A stretch of 64,000 bases of DNA from Vicinamibacteraceae bacterium. Lineage in GTDB: Bacteria; Acidobacteriota; Thermoanaerobaculia; Multivoradales; Multivoraceae. The notes beneath the pieces are model-generated. The model saw only the letters and a list, made by a program, of their open reading frames with translations, was not told the DNA's origin and ran no database searches. The stretch lies in contig JAAXHG010000198.1 in assembly GCA_012270995.1 (NCBI GenBank), forward strand, positions 10,101 through 74,100, read 5' to 3'. Positions 34,248-45,906 of this stretch are shown in pieces (the stretch's first letter is position 1; every line of letters starts with the position of its first letter). Position numbers and translations under genes: made by a program.

Positions 34248-35456
34248 CTAGCCGCCGCCCGCGGCCGCCAGAACCTCTGCCAACTCCCAAAGCCCGATCG
34301 CCTCGACACCGCTTCCTTTCGGGTAGCGCTCGTCGCCGCCATGAACCAGAAACGCGCGCTCGGGCCTCAGGTCGTTCAGGGCGACCTGAAACCCCCTGCC
34401 GAGGGGCGGCGCCTGGCCACGCTTGATCTCGAAAGCCCAGGTCCGATCGCCAGGCAACTCGAGGATGAGGTCGATCTCCACTCCGGTCGCCGTTCGGTAG
34501 AAGCTCGCGCGCGTCCGGTCCGGCGCCGCCCGGATCAGCGTCTCGACGACGAATCCCTCCCAGCTCGCACCGGCGACCGGATGGCCGAGCACGGCTTCCG
34601 TATCGTCGAGTCGCAGCAGCGTATGGACGATGCCGCTGTCCCGCAGGTAGACCTTCGGCGACTTGACCAGTCGCTTGCGGACGTTGGCATGGAAGGGCGG
34701 CAGCCGGCGGGCGAGCAGGAGATCGACCAGCAGGTCGACATACCTCGCCACCGTCTTGCCGTCCACGGCCAGACTCCGGGCCATCGCGGCGCCGTTCCAG
34801 AGCCCGCCCTGGGCGTGCGCGAGCATGGTCCAGAACCGTCGCAGCGTCTCCGCGGGAACGCGGGGTCCAAGGGCCGGAACGTCGCGTTCCAGGTACGTCT
34901 GGATGAAACTCTCGCGCCACAGCGCACTGTCGCCGTCACTCGGAGCAAGAAACGCCCGCGGGAAGCCTCCCCGAATCCAGAGGCGCGTGTGGTCGCGCCG
35001 GCCCAGCTCCCGAAGATCCAGGGGGCCGAGTTCAAGGTAGGCGATGCGACCCGCCAGACTCTCTCCCGACTGGCGCAGCAGTTCGACGGCGGCCGAACCG
35101 AGCAGCAGAAACTGGCCCGCAGGTTCGCCACCGTGAATCCGTTCGTCGATGATTCCGCGAAGGGCCTCGAACAGACGCGGAGTACGGTGAATCTCGTCCA
35201 GCACGACGAGTCGACCGCGTTGTCGCCTGAGATAGCCGTGCACGTCGGCCAGCTTCTCGCGGTCCACGGAGTTCTCGAGGTCGAGATAGAGCCCTGGCGG
35301 CTGCCGCTTCCCCCGCTCACCGCTGCTCTCGGCGATTCCTCGGGCCAGCGTCGTTTTGCCGACCTGACGCGGCCCCAGCAAACCGACCGCCGGGAAGAAG
35401 CGCAGGCGATCCTCCACTCGGGATCGGAGCGTTCGCGGAACCAGCGCCTTCAGCAT
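34248..35456 (-). CDS. AAA ATPase with DUF4143 domain
   Basis: This 402-residue protein has a Walker A GPRQVGKTTLA, Walker B VVLDEIHR, and a C-terminal DUF4143 region with FVVETLIRA, GVEIDLIL and AFEIKRG. The D...ExK order of this region is nuclease-like. The function of this widespread ATPase family is unsettled. ATG 35456 is used because the much longer frame only reads through the antisense of glnS. It is convergent with the response regulator and divergent from glnS. Confidence 0.8.
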   Translation of the reverse strand: MLKALVPRTLRSRVEDRLRFFPAVGLLGPRQVGKTTLARGIAESSGERGKRQPPGLYLDLENSVDREKLADVHGYLRRQRGRLVVLDEIHRTPRLFEALRGIIDERIHGGEPAGQFLLLGSAAVELLRQSGESLAGRIAYLELGPLDLRELGRRDHTRLWIRGGFPRAFLAPSDGDSALWRESFIQTYLERDVPALGPRVPAETLRRFWTMLAHAQGGLWNGAAMARSLAVDGKTVARYVDLLVDLLLARRLPPFHANVRKRLVKSPKVYLRDSGIVHTLLRLDDTEAVLGHPVAGASWEGFVVETLIRAAPDRTRASFYRTATGVEIDLILELPGDRTWAFEIKRGQAPPLGRGFQVALNDLRPERAFLVHGGDERYPKGSGVEAIGLWELAEVLAAAGGG

Positions 35457-35457
35457 C

Positions 35458-35492
35458 CTTGCAATTATGGACTGAAACTCCGCAATTGCAAG
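35458..35492. promoter_or_regulatory. Inverted repeat CTTGCAATT...AATTGCAAG upstream of the DUF4143 ATPase
   Basis: The 9-bp arms at 35458-35466 and 35484-35492 are separated by 17 nt. The segment is AT-rich compared with its surroundings and ends 1 nt before the ATPase start. It could be an operator or part of the divergent promoter with glnS. Confidence 0.4.
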
Positions 35493-35549
35493 ACATAGAG
35501 CGATCCGATAACCTTCGCTGCTTCGCAGCAAAGCGCCCGGCCGCCCGCC

Positions 35550-37250
<1,701 letters not shown>

Positions 37251-37304
37251 CGCCTCGCGCTTTGCTGCCTGCGGCTCAGGGCGCCAGCGAAGCTCGGCCC
37301 GTCC

Positions 37305-37310
37305 TACAAT
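37305..37310 (+). promoter_or_regulatory. Putative -10 element (TACAAT)
   Basis: TACAAT lies 9 nt before the start of the nucleotidyltransferase gene, with AAGGAAG directly before the ATG. No clear -35 is seen. Confidence 0.35.
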
Positions 37311-37319
37311 CAAGGAAGC

Positions 37320-37862
37320 ATGGCTGTCCGTCGATCCTCTGAACAGAGCCGCACGACCGCGCGACTGGTGAGCCAGTACGACAACCTCCTGGACAATGTC
37401 CTCAAGGCCTGCAAGGCGCACTACGGGAGCCGACTCGCCGCCCTCGCCGTCTACGGATCCGTCGGCCGCGCCACGCCCAGGGCCGACTCCGACATCGACC
37501 TCCTCCTCGTGGCGGACGACCTGCCGGATGGCCGGGTCGCTCGGGTCGAGGAGTTCCACGCCATGGAGGACCGGCTGCGACCGTTGTTCGAGACGGCCGC
37601 CGATCTCGGAATCCACACCCGTCTCGCGCCGATCTTCAAGACGCCCCGGGAACTGCGCCTCGGAACCCCGCTCCTGCTCGACATGACCGAAGACGCGCGC
37701 ATCCTCCACGACCCCGACCACTGTCTGGCCGACACCCTCGATCGCCTCCGTGATCGCCTCCGCGAACTGGGTTCGAAGCGGGTCTGGAAGGGCGACGAGT
37801 GGTACTGGGACCTCAAGCCCGACTACAAACCCGGCGACGTCTTCGACCTGTTCCCGCAATGA
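37320..37862 (+). CDS. MNT-type nucleotidyltransferase (NTase of NTase-HEPN pair)
   Basis: This 180-residue protein has the minimal nucleotidyltransferase signature GSVGRATPRADSDIDLLLV, with the two Asp residues in place, and a longer helical C-terminus than the smallest MntA antitoxins. In related pairs the NTase modifies and silences a HEPN ribonuclease. It overlaps the HEPN gene by 4 nt (ATGA). Confidence 0.85.
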   Translation: MAVRRSSEQSRTTARLVSQYDNLLDNVLKACKAHYGSRLAALAVYGSVGRATPRADSDIDLLLVADDLPDGRVARVEEFHAMEDRLRPLFETAADLGIHTRLAPIFKTPRELRLGTPLLLDMTEDARILHDPDHCLADTLDRLRDRLRELGSKRVWKGDEWYWDLKPDYKPGDVFDLFPQ

Positions 37863-38275
37863 CGACGAACGGCGCCCTGGCGAGAAGCTACCTCGCCAAG
37901 GCGAGAGTGCGGCTCCGCGCCCTGGCTGTGTTCGTGGCCGAAGAGGCGCACTCCGACGTCATCCGGGAAGCGCAGGAACTCGTCGAGCTAGCGCTCAAGG
38001 GAATGCTCCGGCAGGCAGGCGTGGAGCCTCCCCACTGGCACGACGTGGGCGGCCTTCTTAGGGAGCTACCCGACCGCTTCCCCGATCTGGACTCGGCCGA
38101 CCTGGACCGAATCGCAGCCATCTCCTCCTGGTTGCACGCCGAACGGGAGCCCTCCTTCTACGGGGAACCGGGTCTGATCCCGACCGAGCACTACACGGAA
38201 GCCGATGCCAAGCGGGCGTTTGACGATGCGTCCTGGGTTGTCTCGGCGGCGTCCCAAGTGGTCCCGGAGGAGTAA
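37859..38275 (+). CDS. HEPN domain protein (partner of NTase)
   Basis: This 138-residue all-helical HEPN-like protein has KARVRLRAL, AQELVELALKGMLRQAG and a central HDVGGLL segment. I cannot find the R-x4-6-H ribonuclease motif; the equivalent region reads SSWLHAEREPSFYG. The RNase activity may therefore be absent or use other residues. It is encoded after the NTase, the reverse of the pair at 52270. Confidence 0.75.
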   Translation: MTTNGALARSYLAKARVRLRALAVFVAEEAHSDVIREAQELVELALKGMLRQAGVEPPHWHDVGGLLRELPDRFPDLDSADLDRIAAISSWLHAEREPSFYGEPGLIPTEHYTEADAKRAFDDASWVVSAASQVVPEE

Positions 38276-38276
38276 G

Positions 38277-41200
38277 TCAGGCCGTTGGCGCGCTCCGCCG
38301 GATGCAACGGGTCAGGTCCACGATGCGCGCTCCCGGGGCCTCCTCGTAGTCTTCGGGGTGGCAGGTCATCACGACGATCTGGATTCTCGCGGCCGCATTG
38401 CCAAGCAGGTCCCGAAGCCAGGCAAGCCGCCGACTGTCGGTCTGCGTCAGCTGATCGTCGAGAATGACGAAGGCGCCCAGCGTCTCGGCGATGGAGATCC
38501 GCAGCAGGATCGCGATCTGCTCCCTGGCGCCGACCGAGAGCTCGCTGAATCTTCGCTCCGCGCCGGCGAAGCGGATGCCTCCGGCGTCCAGTTCCGGGCC
38601 GATCGCCACGTCGCCGTAGCGGCCGCCGGTCAGGTCCGAGATGCGCTCGCTCACTGGCCCCACCAGCGCCCGCCCCAAGTGCGCGGTCTCCTTCTTCTCC
38701 ACGTCCATCAGGGTCTCCCCCAGGAGCTTCCAGGCCTCGTACTCGATCTCGGTTTCTTCCTCCCGTTTCCGAACCGTCTTGAAGCGCTCGCTGGCCTGCA
38801 GCGCCTGCTCCTCGGCATAGGCGCCGCCGACCTGCTCCAAGGCGCCGCGCTGCCGTAACAGCTCAGCGTTGATCCGCGAGACCTCCTTCTCGGCTGCCTC
38901 GGCCTGGCGGGCAATCCGCTCCACCTCGACGGCGTCAACGGCCGGCGTTTCCGCGAGGTCCTCGTCAAGCTCCGCGAGGACCTTCCGCCGCCGTTCCCGT
39001 TCTTCGCGGGCGGACGCAGCGTCCTCCCGTTCCAGAGCGCCCTCCAGCATCTCGACCTCGCCCTTCAGGCGGGCCAGCCGCTCGCGAGCAGCGGCGAGCT
39101 TCAGTGCCGCCTTGTCCCGCTCGGCGACGGCGGCGGCGTGATCCGCCCGCATCGCCTCAAGCCGGCCGCGCGCCTCCTCGACCTCCGATGCGGCTTCGGC
39201 CCTCACGGCGCGGAGCGTGCCCTCGGCCGCTTCCAGGCGGCGCTCCATCTCCGAACGTCGCCGCTCAACGTCCGCAAGCACGCCGCGCCAATCGAAGTCG
39301 GCTCGCGACAGGTCATTCCGGCGGGCGTCTCGCTCCCGCCGGTCGCGTTCCAGGTCGCCCGCGGCCCGCTCGACCGCCGACTCCAGTTCGCGGCAGCGCT
39401 CCCGGCGTTTGTCGACCCTCGCCTCAAGTTCCTCGATCTGCTTCGAGACGTCCGGTTCCGGTCTCGGCGGCGCCTCACGACTCTGGAGGTGCTCCTCCAC
39501 CGACACGCCGTCTCCAAGCGCGTCGGCCAGCTCCCGACGACCGCGGTCCCGAGCGCCCCGTGCCAGGGCTTCCTCGCGTTCCAGGCCCTCGGTGCCTTCC
39601 GCCCGTATCTTCTCCCCAGCGGCGTTGCGCTCCTCCTCTTCCGCCGTGCCGAGCATGGACTCGGCCCGGCGTCCGAGTTCCTCGAGTTCCGCGGACGACG
39701 AGACACCCGCCCGCTCAAGGAGCGGCCGCCGGACTGCAACGAGTTCCCGCTCGGCCGCCTCGGCCGCCGCGGCGAGTTCCCTGCCGCCGCCGCGCACGCG
39801 CACCATGGCCACTCCCGGGAAGTCGAGCCGCAACTCGCGCCTGGCCTCGATCTCCGTGTGCCGACCTTCGCCGTAGGGCACGGCCTCCGGCTGATCGTCC
39901 GCGCGGACCTCAGCCTCGACTCCCGATTGCAGCTCCAGATCGACGGCGAGGCCCACGGCGAGCTTCGCCCGGGCAAGCCGTCGATCGTCTTCCGCCCTCT
40001 TCAGCCGCTCGATCTCCTCACGGTTCGGCGCTCGCAGATCGGCGGCCGCCTTCCGCAGGGACGCCGCTTCGTCCTCGGCGGCCGCGGCCGCGCGGAGGTG
40101 ATTCCGGGCCTCCTCGTGCTCCCGAGCACGTCGTTTCAGGTCCTCCTCCAAGGCGAGGCAGCGAGCCCGCAAGCGCTCGAGCCGGAGCTCCTCGATCCGA
40201 CGCCGATCAGCCGCCGTCTCCTGGTCCGCCGTCTCGATCAGACCCTCGGCCTGGGCCCGGTTCCGCTCCTCCGCCTCGATCCGGCCGTCCAGTTCCCCAA
40301 TCTGGCGGTCGAGCTCGGCGAAGCGCTCGGCGTCCCGGACCTGGCGGTCGAACGTCTCCAGTTCTCCGGCGGTCTCCAGCCGGGCGTTCTCCGCTGCCTG
40401 CTCCCGCAGCCGCCTGCGCTGCTCGTCGCCTCCGGCCTCCAGTTCGCGAATCCGGGCCCGCGCCGCCTCCAACCGCTCGGCAAGACGGGCGACCTTCCCG
40501 ACCAGACCATCATGCTCGCTCGACAGCTCGACGATCTGGCCGCGCGCCTCGTCGGCCCCCCTGGCCTTCTCGCCGCACATCCGAGTCTGCGTCTCGATCC
40601 TCGACACGTCCTCTTCCGCCGCCCGGAAGCTGTCCCGCGCCTCGGCGCGGCGCTGATGGCGCTCCAGAGCCTTCCGCGCCTCTGCCAGCGCTCGCGCAGC
40701 CGCCTCATGGGCGGCTTCCGCCTCGGCCTGCTCCCGCCGCAACTCGTTCACCCGTCCGCGGACGACCTCGCTCTCCTCCTGCCGGACGCGGACCTCCTGC
40801 TGTCGTGTCTCGGCGGCCCGGAGTTCGTCCTTCAACCGGGTCCACGGCGACGCCGCGCCGCCTCGCCGCCTTCCTGTGGCCGTGTACGCCTCGTCGACCT
40901 TCTCCTGGACCGAGTCGAGCAGTTTCTTCAGCCGCGGATCCTCGGACAGACCCTCCAGCGCGCGCATCAGTTGCTCGCGACCGGACTCCGTCGGATCGTC
41001 GGCCAGGCCGCCCTCGAGGATGGCGGCCACTTCGTCCTGCCGGCCCAGCAGCGCGGTGGTGATGAGGGTGCTCGGCATGCCGCGGGGCCCGCCCCTGCCG
41101 CCCGGAGGCGAGGCGCCCCACCCGAGCATCTCGTTCAGCTTGCCGTCCACCTCGCGGCCCCGGCTGTCCGTGCTGAAGTCGCGGCCGTCCCGCGAGAACT

Positions 41201-41489
41201 CCAGGAAGGCCTGGCCCCCTCCCCGCTTGAAGGTCTTGCGCACCCGCCACACTTGCTCGTCCCTCTCGAAGGTCAGGCCGACCGACGGCTGACCACCGCC
41301 GTGCCAGTCGTCGAGGGCGGCGGCGGCGCTCGAACCGGACTGCAGCAAGAGAACCGCCCGCACCGCCTCCACGAGGGTCGACTTGCCGAGCTCGTTCGGC
41401 CCGTGGAGCACGTTCAGACCGGACTCAAGGTCGACCGAAGCGTCGGCGATGCCGGCGCAGTCGGAGACCTCCAGGCGACGGATCCACAT
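38277..41489 (-). CDS. SMC/SbcC-like AAA ATPase with long coiled coil (YhaN type)
   Basis: This 1070-residue ATPase has Walker A HGPNELGKSTL near the N-terminus, about 750 residues of charged coiled coil, then the ABC signature ELSVGAREQIA and Walker B FVILDDQL. The layout is that of SbcC/Rad50/YhaN proteins that work with an SbcD/Mre11-type nuclease in DNA end processing. ATG 41489 starts 4 nt after the stop of the exonuclease gene. The hinge shows no obvious CxxC zinc hook. Confidence 0.85.
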   Translation of the reverse strand: MWIRRLEVSDCAGIADASVDLESGLNVLHGPNELGKSTLVEAVRAVLLLQSGSSAAAALDDWHGGGQPSVGLTFERDEQVWRVRKTFKRGGGQAFLEFSRDGRDFSTDSRGREVDGKLNEMLGWGASPPGGRGGPRGMPSTLITTALLGRQDEVAAILEGGLADDPTESGREQLMRALEGLSEDPRLKKLLDSVQEKVDEAYTATGRRRGGAASPWTRLKDELRAAETRQQEVRVRQEESEVVRGRVNELRREQAEAEAAHEAAARALAEARKALERHQRRAEARDSFRAAEEDVSRIETQTRMCGEKARGADEARGQIVELSSEHDGLVGKVARLAERLEAARARIRELEAGGDEQRRRLREQAAENARLETAGELETFDRQVRDAERFAELDRQIGELDGRIEAEERNRAQAEGLIETADQETAADRRRIEELRLERLRARCLALEEDLKRRAREHEEARNHLRAAAAAEDEAASLRKAAADLRAPNREEIERLKRAEDDRRLARAKLAVGLAVDLELQSGVEAEVRADDQPEAVPYGEGRHTEIEARRELRLDFPGVAMVRVRGGGRELAAAAEAAERELVAVRRPLLERAGVSSSAELEELGRRAESMLGTAEEEERNAAGEKIRAEGTEGLEREEALARGARDRGRRELADALGDGVSVEEHLQSREAPPRPEPDVSKQIEELEARVDKRRERCRELESAVERAAGDLERDRRERDARRNDLSRADFDWRGVLADVERRRSEMERRLEAAEGTLRAVRAEAASEVEEARGRLEAMRADHAAAVAERDKAALKLAAARERLARLKGEVEMLEGALEREDAASAREERERRRKVLAELDEDLAETPAVDAVEVERIARQAEAAEKEVSRINAELLRQRGALEQVGGAYAEEQALQASERFKTVRKREEETEIEYEAWKLLGETLMDVEKKETAHLGRALVGPVSERISDLTGGRYGDVAIGPELDAGGIRFAGAERRFSELSVGAREQIAILLRISIAETLGAFVILDDQLTQTDSRRLAWLRDLLGNAAARIQIVVMTCHPEDYEEAPGARIVDLTRCIRRSAPTA

Positions 41490-41493
41490 GGCG

Positions 41494-42621
41494 TCAGCCC
41501 TGCTCCCGCGCCAGAGTGTAGAGATGATGAAGCGCCTTCTCCACGACCTCCGGACGGGCCAGGGCATTGGCCCGCAAACGTTCGACGGCAGCCTGCAGCA
41601 CGGTCATCTCGCTCCCGAAGTCGATCGGCGCGTCGGAAGCCAGCCGGAGCCCGCTTCGCTCGACGACGAGTACGCCGACCAAGGGTGTCGAGGCCATCGA
41701 ACCGCCCAACTCGGTGACGAGGCGCTCGGCCTCGTCGTACTCCGCCATCGGCAGCTCCATCTCCAGCACGAGCCTCAGAACCGTCTTGCGCAGGTTCGGC
41801 GCCTCCTTCAGCCGGCGGAGTTCGTCCATCGATCGACACGTTTCCTCGCGCCACGTCCAGCGTCCTACGCGTTCCTGGAGCACATGAGCGCGCCGACGCC
41901 GGTCGCGCGGGAAGAAGACGATCGCCGCGTGCCCGGCATCGCGCTCGCCAAAGGTTGTGGCCTCCGGCGCGCCGGGATACACGGTCGGCGCCGCCGCGCC
42001 GGGTTCGACCTCCCGAAATCCGTGCGTATCGCCCAAGGCGAGATAGTCGAAGCCCCGTTCGGCCGCGCTGCCGCGCGCGATCGGGAAGTTGGTCTGGTGG
42101 TCCTCCATGTCGAAGGTCTGGCCGTGGACGAGGCCGATGCGGAACCGCTCGTCGCCGGGCTCGCGTCGAGGCAGCGAGGCGACGAGATCCGTCTGGCCGG
42201 CCTTCGATTCGCACGGGCTGGCGTAGACCACCGCGTCGTCGCCAATCGGCAGTTCCCATCCGCGCCGGTCAACGACGTGGACGTAGGCCGGCAGGCTCTG
42301 TCTGAACGGGTGGTCGGCGTGGTACGCGGCGCCGCGCCCGATCGGATCGTGGTTGCCCGGCAACAGGACGACCGGCCGCCGCCACTCCCGGCGCTGGAAC
42401 TCCTTGAGGAGTCCCTGCCACCACAGCTCTTCCGGCGACGGTTCGTCGAACAGGTCGCCGGCGCACAGCACGGCGTCCACGTCCGAACTCGCCGCCAGGT
42501 CGAAGGTCCGGCGAACGGCCTCGAGCCGGGCCCGGGTCAGGCGCTCCTCCTGACCCTTCTCGAAGCTGGGGAATCGTCGGCCCAGGTGCCAGTCGGCGGT
42601 GTGCAGCAGTTTGAGCGCCAC
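41494..42621 (-). CDS. SbcD/Mre11-like metallophosphoesterase exonuclease (YhaO type)
   Basis: This 375-residue protein has the calcineurin-like motifs HTADWHLG, CAGDLFD, PGNHD, LVHGQ and ALGDTHG in order. A C-terminal helical region probably binds the SMC-like partner encoded next. I chose GTG 42621 because GGAGGAG lies 6 nt upstream; the ATG at 42666 has no such site. Confidence 0.85.
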   Translation of the reverse strand: MALKLLHTADWHLGRRFPSFEKGQEERLTRARLEAVRRTFDLAASSDVDAVLCAGDLFDEPSPEELWWQGLLKEFQRREWRRPVVLLPGNHDPIGRGAAYHADHPFRQSLPAYVHVVDRRGWELPIGDDAVVYASPCESKAGQTDLVASLPRREPGDERFRIGLVHGQTFDMEDHQTNFPIARGSAAERGFDYLALGDTHGFREVEPGAAAPTVYPGAPEATTFGERDAGHAAIVFFPRDRRRRAHVLQERVGRWTWREETCRSMDELRRLKEAPNLRKTVLRLVLEMELPMAEYDEAERLVTELGGSMASTPLVGVLVVERSGLRLASDAPIDFGSEMTVLQAAVERLRANALARPEVVEKALHHLYTLAREQG

Positions 42622-42703
42622 GTCGTTCTCCTCCAGAGGGTGGACCTCCTGGCGGCCGTCCGTCATCGGGCGGCCCCGCGATCGAGCTTCCGTTTGCGGG
42701 AGA

Positions 42704-45700
42704 TCATCCGATGACGAACTCCGCGGTCAGCAGCCGCGCAGTCTCGGGCCGCCGATAGCGACGGCCATGGGCGTGCTCGCGCCCGCGCCGATACGTCTCG
42801 TCGTCGCCCGACAGGAGGTCCTCGATCTGCTTGTCGAGCGCCTCGATCTTCCCCGTCAGGTCGCGGGTCGTTGCCCCGGCCCGGGCCCGGTTCTCCGCGC
42901 CGATGGCCGCGTCGCGGCGGCGTTCGGCGGCGGCGAGGCGGCTACTCTGCCTGCCGCGTTCGCGCCGCAGCACGAGCAGACGATCCGCCAGGTACTGGTC
43001 CAACTGGTCGATCGCCGCCTCGAAGTTCGCCTGGTCGTCCGCGGCGGCGAGGCCCTGCTCCAGGAAGAGCTCTTCGTCGACCACCTCGTCGAGATCGTGC
43101 GCCGCCACGCCGAGCGGCGGCCGGAGCTCGTCGACGTCCTTGCACGGCTGGCGCAGCAGTTCGAGGGCCGCTTCCGCCGGGCGCAGCACCTCGGTGTCCT
43201 CGAACACGGCCGTGGCGAACAGCCGATCCTCCCGCTCGAAGCGGGCATTCGTCACCCGCGTCAGGGCGAGCCGCCCGCGGCGACCGCGCTGGCGCCGGAG
43301 CGTCTCCGGAGCATCGGCGGTGAGGTCGAAGCGGACCCGGAAGTGCCCGTTGCCCGCGGTCCGGGCTTCGTCCACCGCGGCGGCGACGAGCGGGTGGGCG
43401 AGATGGAGCGACTCCGTGTCGCCCAGGTCGCGGGTCGGCCCCAGGGCGACGGAGACGCCGTCGGCCAGCGACGGGGGTGCCGTTTTCGACGCCCGGACGT
43501 GGATCACGCGGCGCCCATTGCGTTCCGCGGCGCCCCAGGGCGCGCCGCACGCGTCGAGATAGGCAGTCACCACCCGTTCGAGCTCCGAGTCGAGCCTCGC
43601 GAGAGTCGCCGGCAGTTCTGATTTAATGTTGCGGAACACCTCCCGCACGGATTCGTCGAACTGCTTCTCGATCAGCGCCGTCGTCCGTTCCCGCACCTGA
43701 TCCAGGCGCTGTCTCCGCTCCTCCAGCTCGTCCCGAAGCCGGCGCAGTTCGTCCTCGACCTCCCGGACCGACCTCGAACGATCCCAGATGCGCCGCAACT
43801 GCCCCTCGAAGTCCGGCCCCAGGGCCGAGGCGAGGTCCTCGGACGACTCGGAGCGGGGTGTCCTGAGCACGACGTCCGACATGTCGAGCACGCTGCCAAA
43901 GAGGTCGAGCTTCGTGCTGAGGATGTCGAACGTCAACCGCTGGGCCTCGTTGTCCTTCGCCAGGAAGTTGATCACCGTGACGTCGCGCTCCTGACCGTAA
44001 CGATGGCAGCGACCGATGCGCTGCTCGATGCGCTGCGGGTTCCACGGCAGGTCGTAGTTCACCAAGGTGTCGCAGAACTGGAGGTTGAGCCCCTTCGCGC
44101 CGGCCTCCGAGGAGATGAACACCCTGGAGCGGGTGCGGAACTCGTGCACGAGCGCCAGGCGCACCGCGACCGTCGTGCTGGGCCGTCGCCGCGGCTCGAT
44201 GTCGCACTCGACCTCCTCCCGCCACCTTTCGAGCGCCTCAAGCGCCCGCGGCGAGTCGTTTTCGCCGCGAAACAGCGTGATGTCGCCGTCCGAGAGCTCG
44301 GTCTGCTCCAGCAGGAGCTCGCGCAGGTAGGCCTGGGTCGTCAACGACTCCGTGAACACGACCACCTTCCGCCGATCCTCCGGCCCCTCGAGAACCATGC
44401 GCACGGCGTCCAGCAGGCTCGCCGCCTTGCTGTCGTGCGGCAGGCCGCGGGCGCGGCGCACGAAGCTCTCCACTCGCTCCAGCTCGGCTCGCACTCTGGC
44501 CGCGTCGACAGTCGGCCCGTCGGCGCCGTCCTCGCCGTCGGATCGAGGAGCGGGCGCATCGACCTCCGCGTCTTCCTCCTCCTCTTCTTCCAGGTCGCCG
44601 GCAAACACCTCCGCCGCGTCGGCGTTCGCCGCCTCGCCGTCGCCGAGCATCCCGCGCAGCCGCTCGGCCACCCGTTCCAGGCTGTCCGCGAGCGCGGCGG
44701 TCGAGGACGCCATGCGGCGGTGAAAGCTCAGCAGCAGCAACTGCCGCGAACTGCCGCTGAAGGCGTGCAGCATCGGCGACAAAAGATAGGCCGTCACGTC
44801 GTCGTAGAGCGCGTGCTCCTCCGCGCTCATCGCGTACTCGAACAACCGGGCTTGGCGGCCTACGAACGGCTTGTCGAGGAACTCCTGGGCCTGTCGCCGA
44901 AGGGTCCGCTGGACGACGACGCCAAGCCGCCTTCGCAACTCTTCGGCCTGCTCGCCGACCACCTGCCGCCCCGCGTCGTCCGCGCAGAAGACGTCCTGGA
45001 AGACGGACTTCGAGCCCAGCAGCGTGCCGGTGCGGTCGATGTACTGCACGAGGCCCCAGAGTTCCGTCAGCGAGTTCTGGATCGGCGTAGCGGTCAGGAG
45101 CAGCACCGGAGCGGTCCCGATGACCTGCCGCAAGCGGTGCGCCGTCCGTGCGTAGCTGCTGTCCTCGTCGTACGCCCCGTAGCGGTCGAACCGCCGGTGA
45201 ATGCCGGCGAAGACCTCGTGAGCCTCGTCGATCAGGCAGAGATCGAACGGCGGCGCATCCCGCAGCCGGTCGAAGCCCCTGGCGCCGCCCGCGTACTCCC
45301 GCCCAGCCAGGTACACGCCCGGCGTCTCGAGGTGGACCGCCGGATCCGCTGCCTCGAACGCCTCGATGCCGAACAGGTCGTACAGCTCATTCTGCCACTG
45401 GCCGAGCAGCGGCCGCGGCAGAACGATGAGGATTCTCTCGGCGCCCTCCGCCATCAACTGGGCGATGACGAGGCCAGCCTCGATCGTCTTGCCCAGACCC
45501 ACCTCGTCCGCGAGGATGCACCCGCCTTCCGGGATGCGGCGCAACGCGAACATGACCGCGTCGATCTGGTGCGGGTTCGGGTCGATCCGCGCGCGTCGCT
45601 GCGAGGCGACCTGCCGCCTGCGCTCGCTGGACCGGCGGGCGCGAACGAGCTCCTCCGCGTAGTAGCGGCGATGAATCGGATGTGCCGGCACTTCGGGGCG

Positions 45701-45832
45701 GTCGGCGTCGACGGCAACGCCAACGGGCAGGCGATTGTAGCGGCGCAGGGGCGGCAGCGCTACAGCGTCAGAACTCCCGCGAGCGGCTGGACGACTTGAG
45801 TCTCGTGCTTTGGAGGTGCGGTCCCGATCCAC
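42704..45832 (-). CDS. RapA/HepA-type SNF2-family helicase
   Basis: This protein of about 1040 residues has the SNF2 ATPase core: DPNPHQIDAV, Walker A ADEVGLGKTIEAG, DEAH box LIDEAHE, LLLTATPIQNSL, and motif VI QRIGRCHRYGQ. A Glu/Asp-rich insert (about residues 400-445) and a long C-terminal coiled coil follow. RapA-like enzymes move RNA polymerase or other complexes along DNA. The GTG start at 45832 is weakly supported. It precedes the nuclease/SMC genes on the same strand with an 82-nt gap. Confidence 0.85.
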   Translation of the reverse strand: MDRDRTSKARDSSRPAARGSSDAVALPPLRRYNRLPVGVAVDADRPEVPAHPIHRRYYAEELVRARRSSERRRQVASQRRARIDPNPHQIDAVMFALRRIPEGGCILADEVGLGKTIEAGLVIAQLMAEGAERILIVLPRPLLGQWQNELYDLFGIEAFEAADPAVHLETPGVYLAGREYAGGARGFDRLRDAPPFDLCLIDEAHEVFAGIHRRFDRYGAYDEDSSYARTAHRLRQVIGTAPVLLLTATPIQNSLTELWGLVQYIDRTGTLLGSKSVFQDVFCADDAGRQVVGEQAEELRRRLGVVVQRTLRRQAQEFLDKPFVGRQARLFEYAMSAEEHALYDDVTAYLLSPMLHAFSGSSRQLLLLSFHRRMASSTAALADSLERVAERLRGMLGDGEAANADAAEVFAGDLEEEEEEDAEVDAPAPRSDGEDGADGPTVDAARVRAELERVESFVRRARGLPHDSKAASLLDAVRMVLEGPEDRRKVVVFTESLTTQAYLRELLLEQTELSDGDITLFRGENDSPRALEALERWREEVECDIEPRRRPSTTVAVRLALVHEFRTRSRVFISSEAGAKGLNLQFCDTLVNYDLPWNPQRIEQRIGRCHRYGQERDVTVINFLAKDNEAQRLTFDILSTKLDLFGSVLDMSDVVLRTPRSESSEDLASALGPDFEGQLRRIWDRSRSVREVEDELRRLRDELEERRQRLDQVRERTTALIEKQFDESVREVFRNIKSELPATLARLDSELERVVTAYLDACGAPWGAAERNGRRVIHVRASKTAPPSLADGVSVALGPTRDLGDTESLHLAHPLVAAAVDEARTAGNGHFRVRFDLTADAPETLRRQRGRRGRLALTRVTNARFEREDRLFATAVFEDTEVLRPAEAALELLRQPCKDVDELRPPLGVAAHDLDEVVDEELFLEQGLAAADDQANFEAAIDQLDQYLADRLLVLRRERGRQSSRLAAAERRRDAAIGAENRARAGATTRDLTGKIEALDKQIEDLLSGDDETYRRGREHAHGRRYRRPETARLLTAEFVIG

Positions 45833-45906
45833 CCGGCAAGGTCGTCCTCATCGACGACGAAGGGCGGCTTTCCTGAGAGGAGCAGATCCTCTGCGGCCCC
45901 TGTCCG

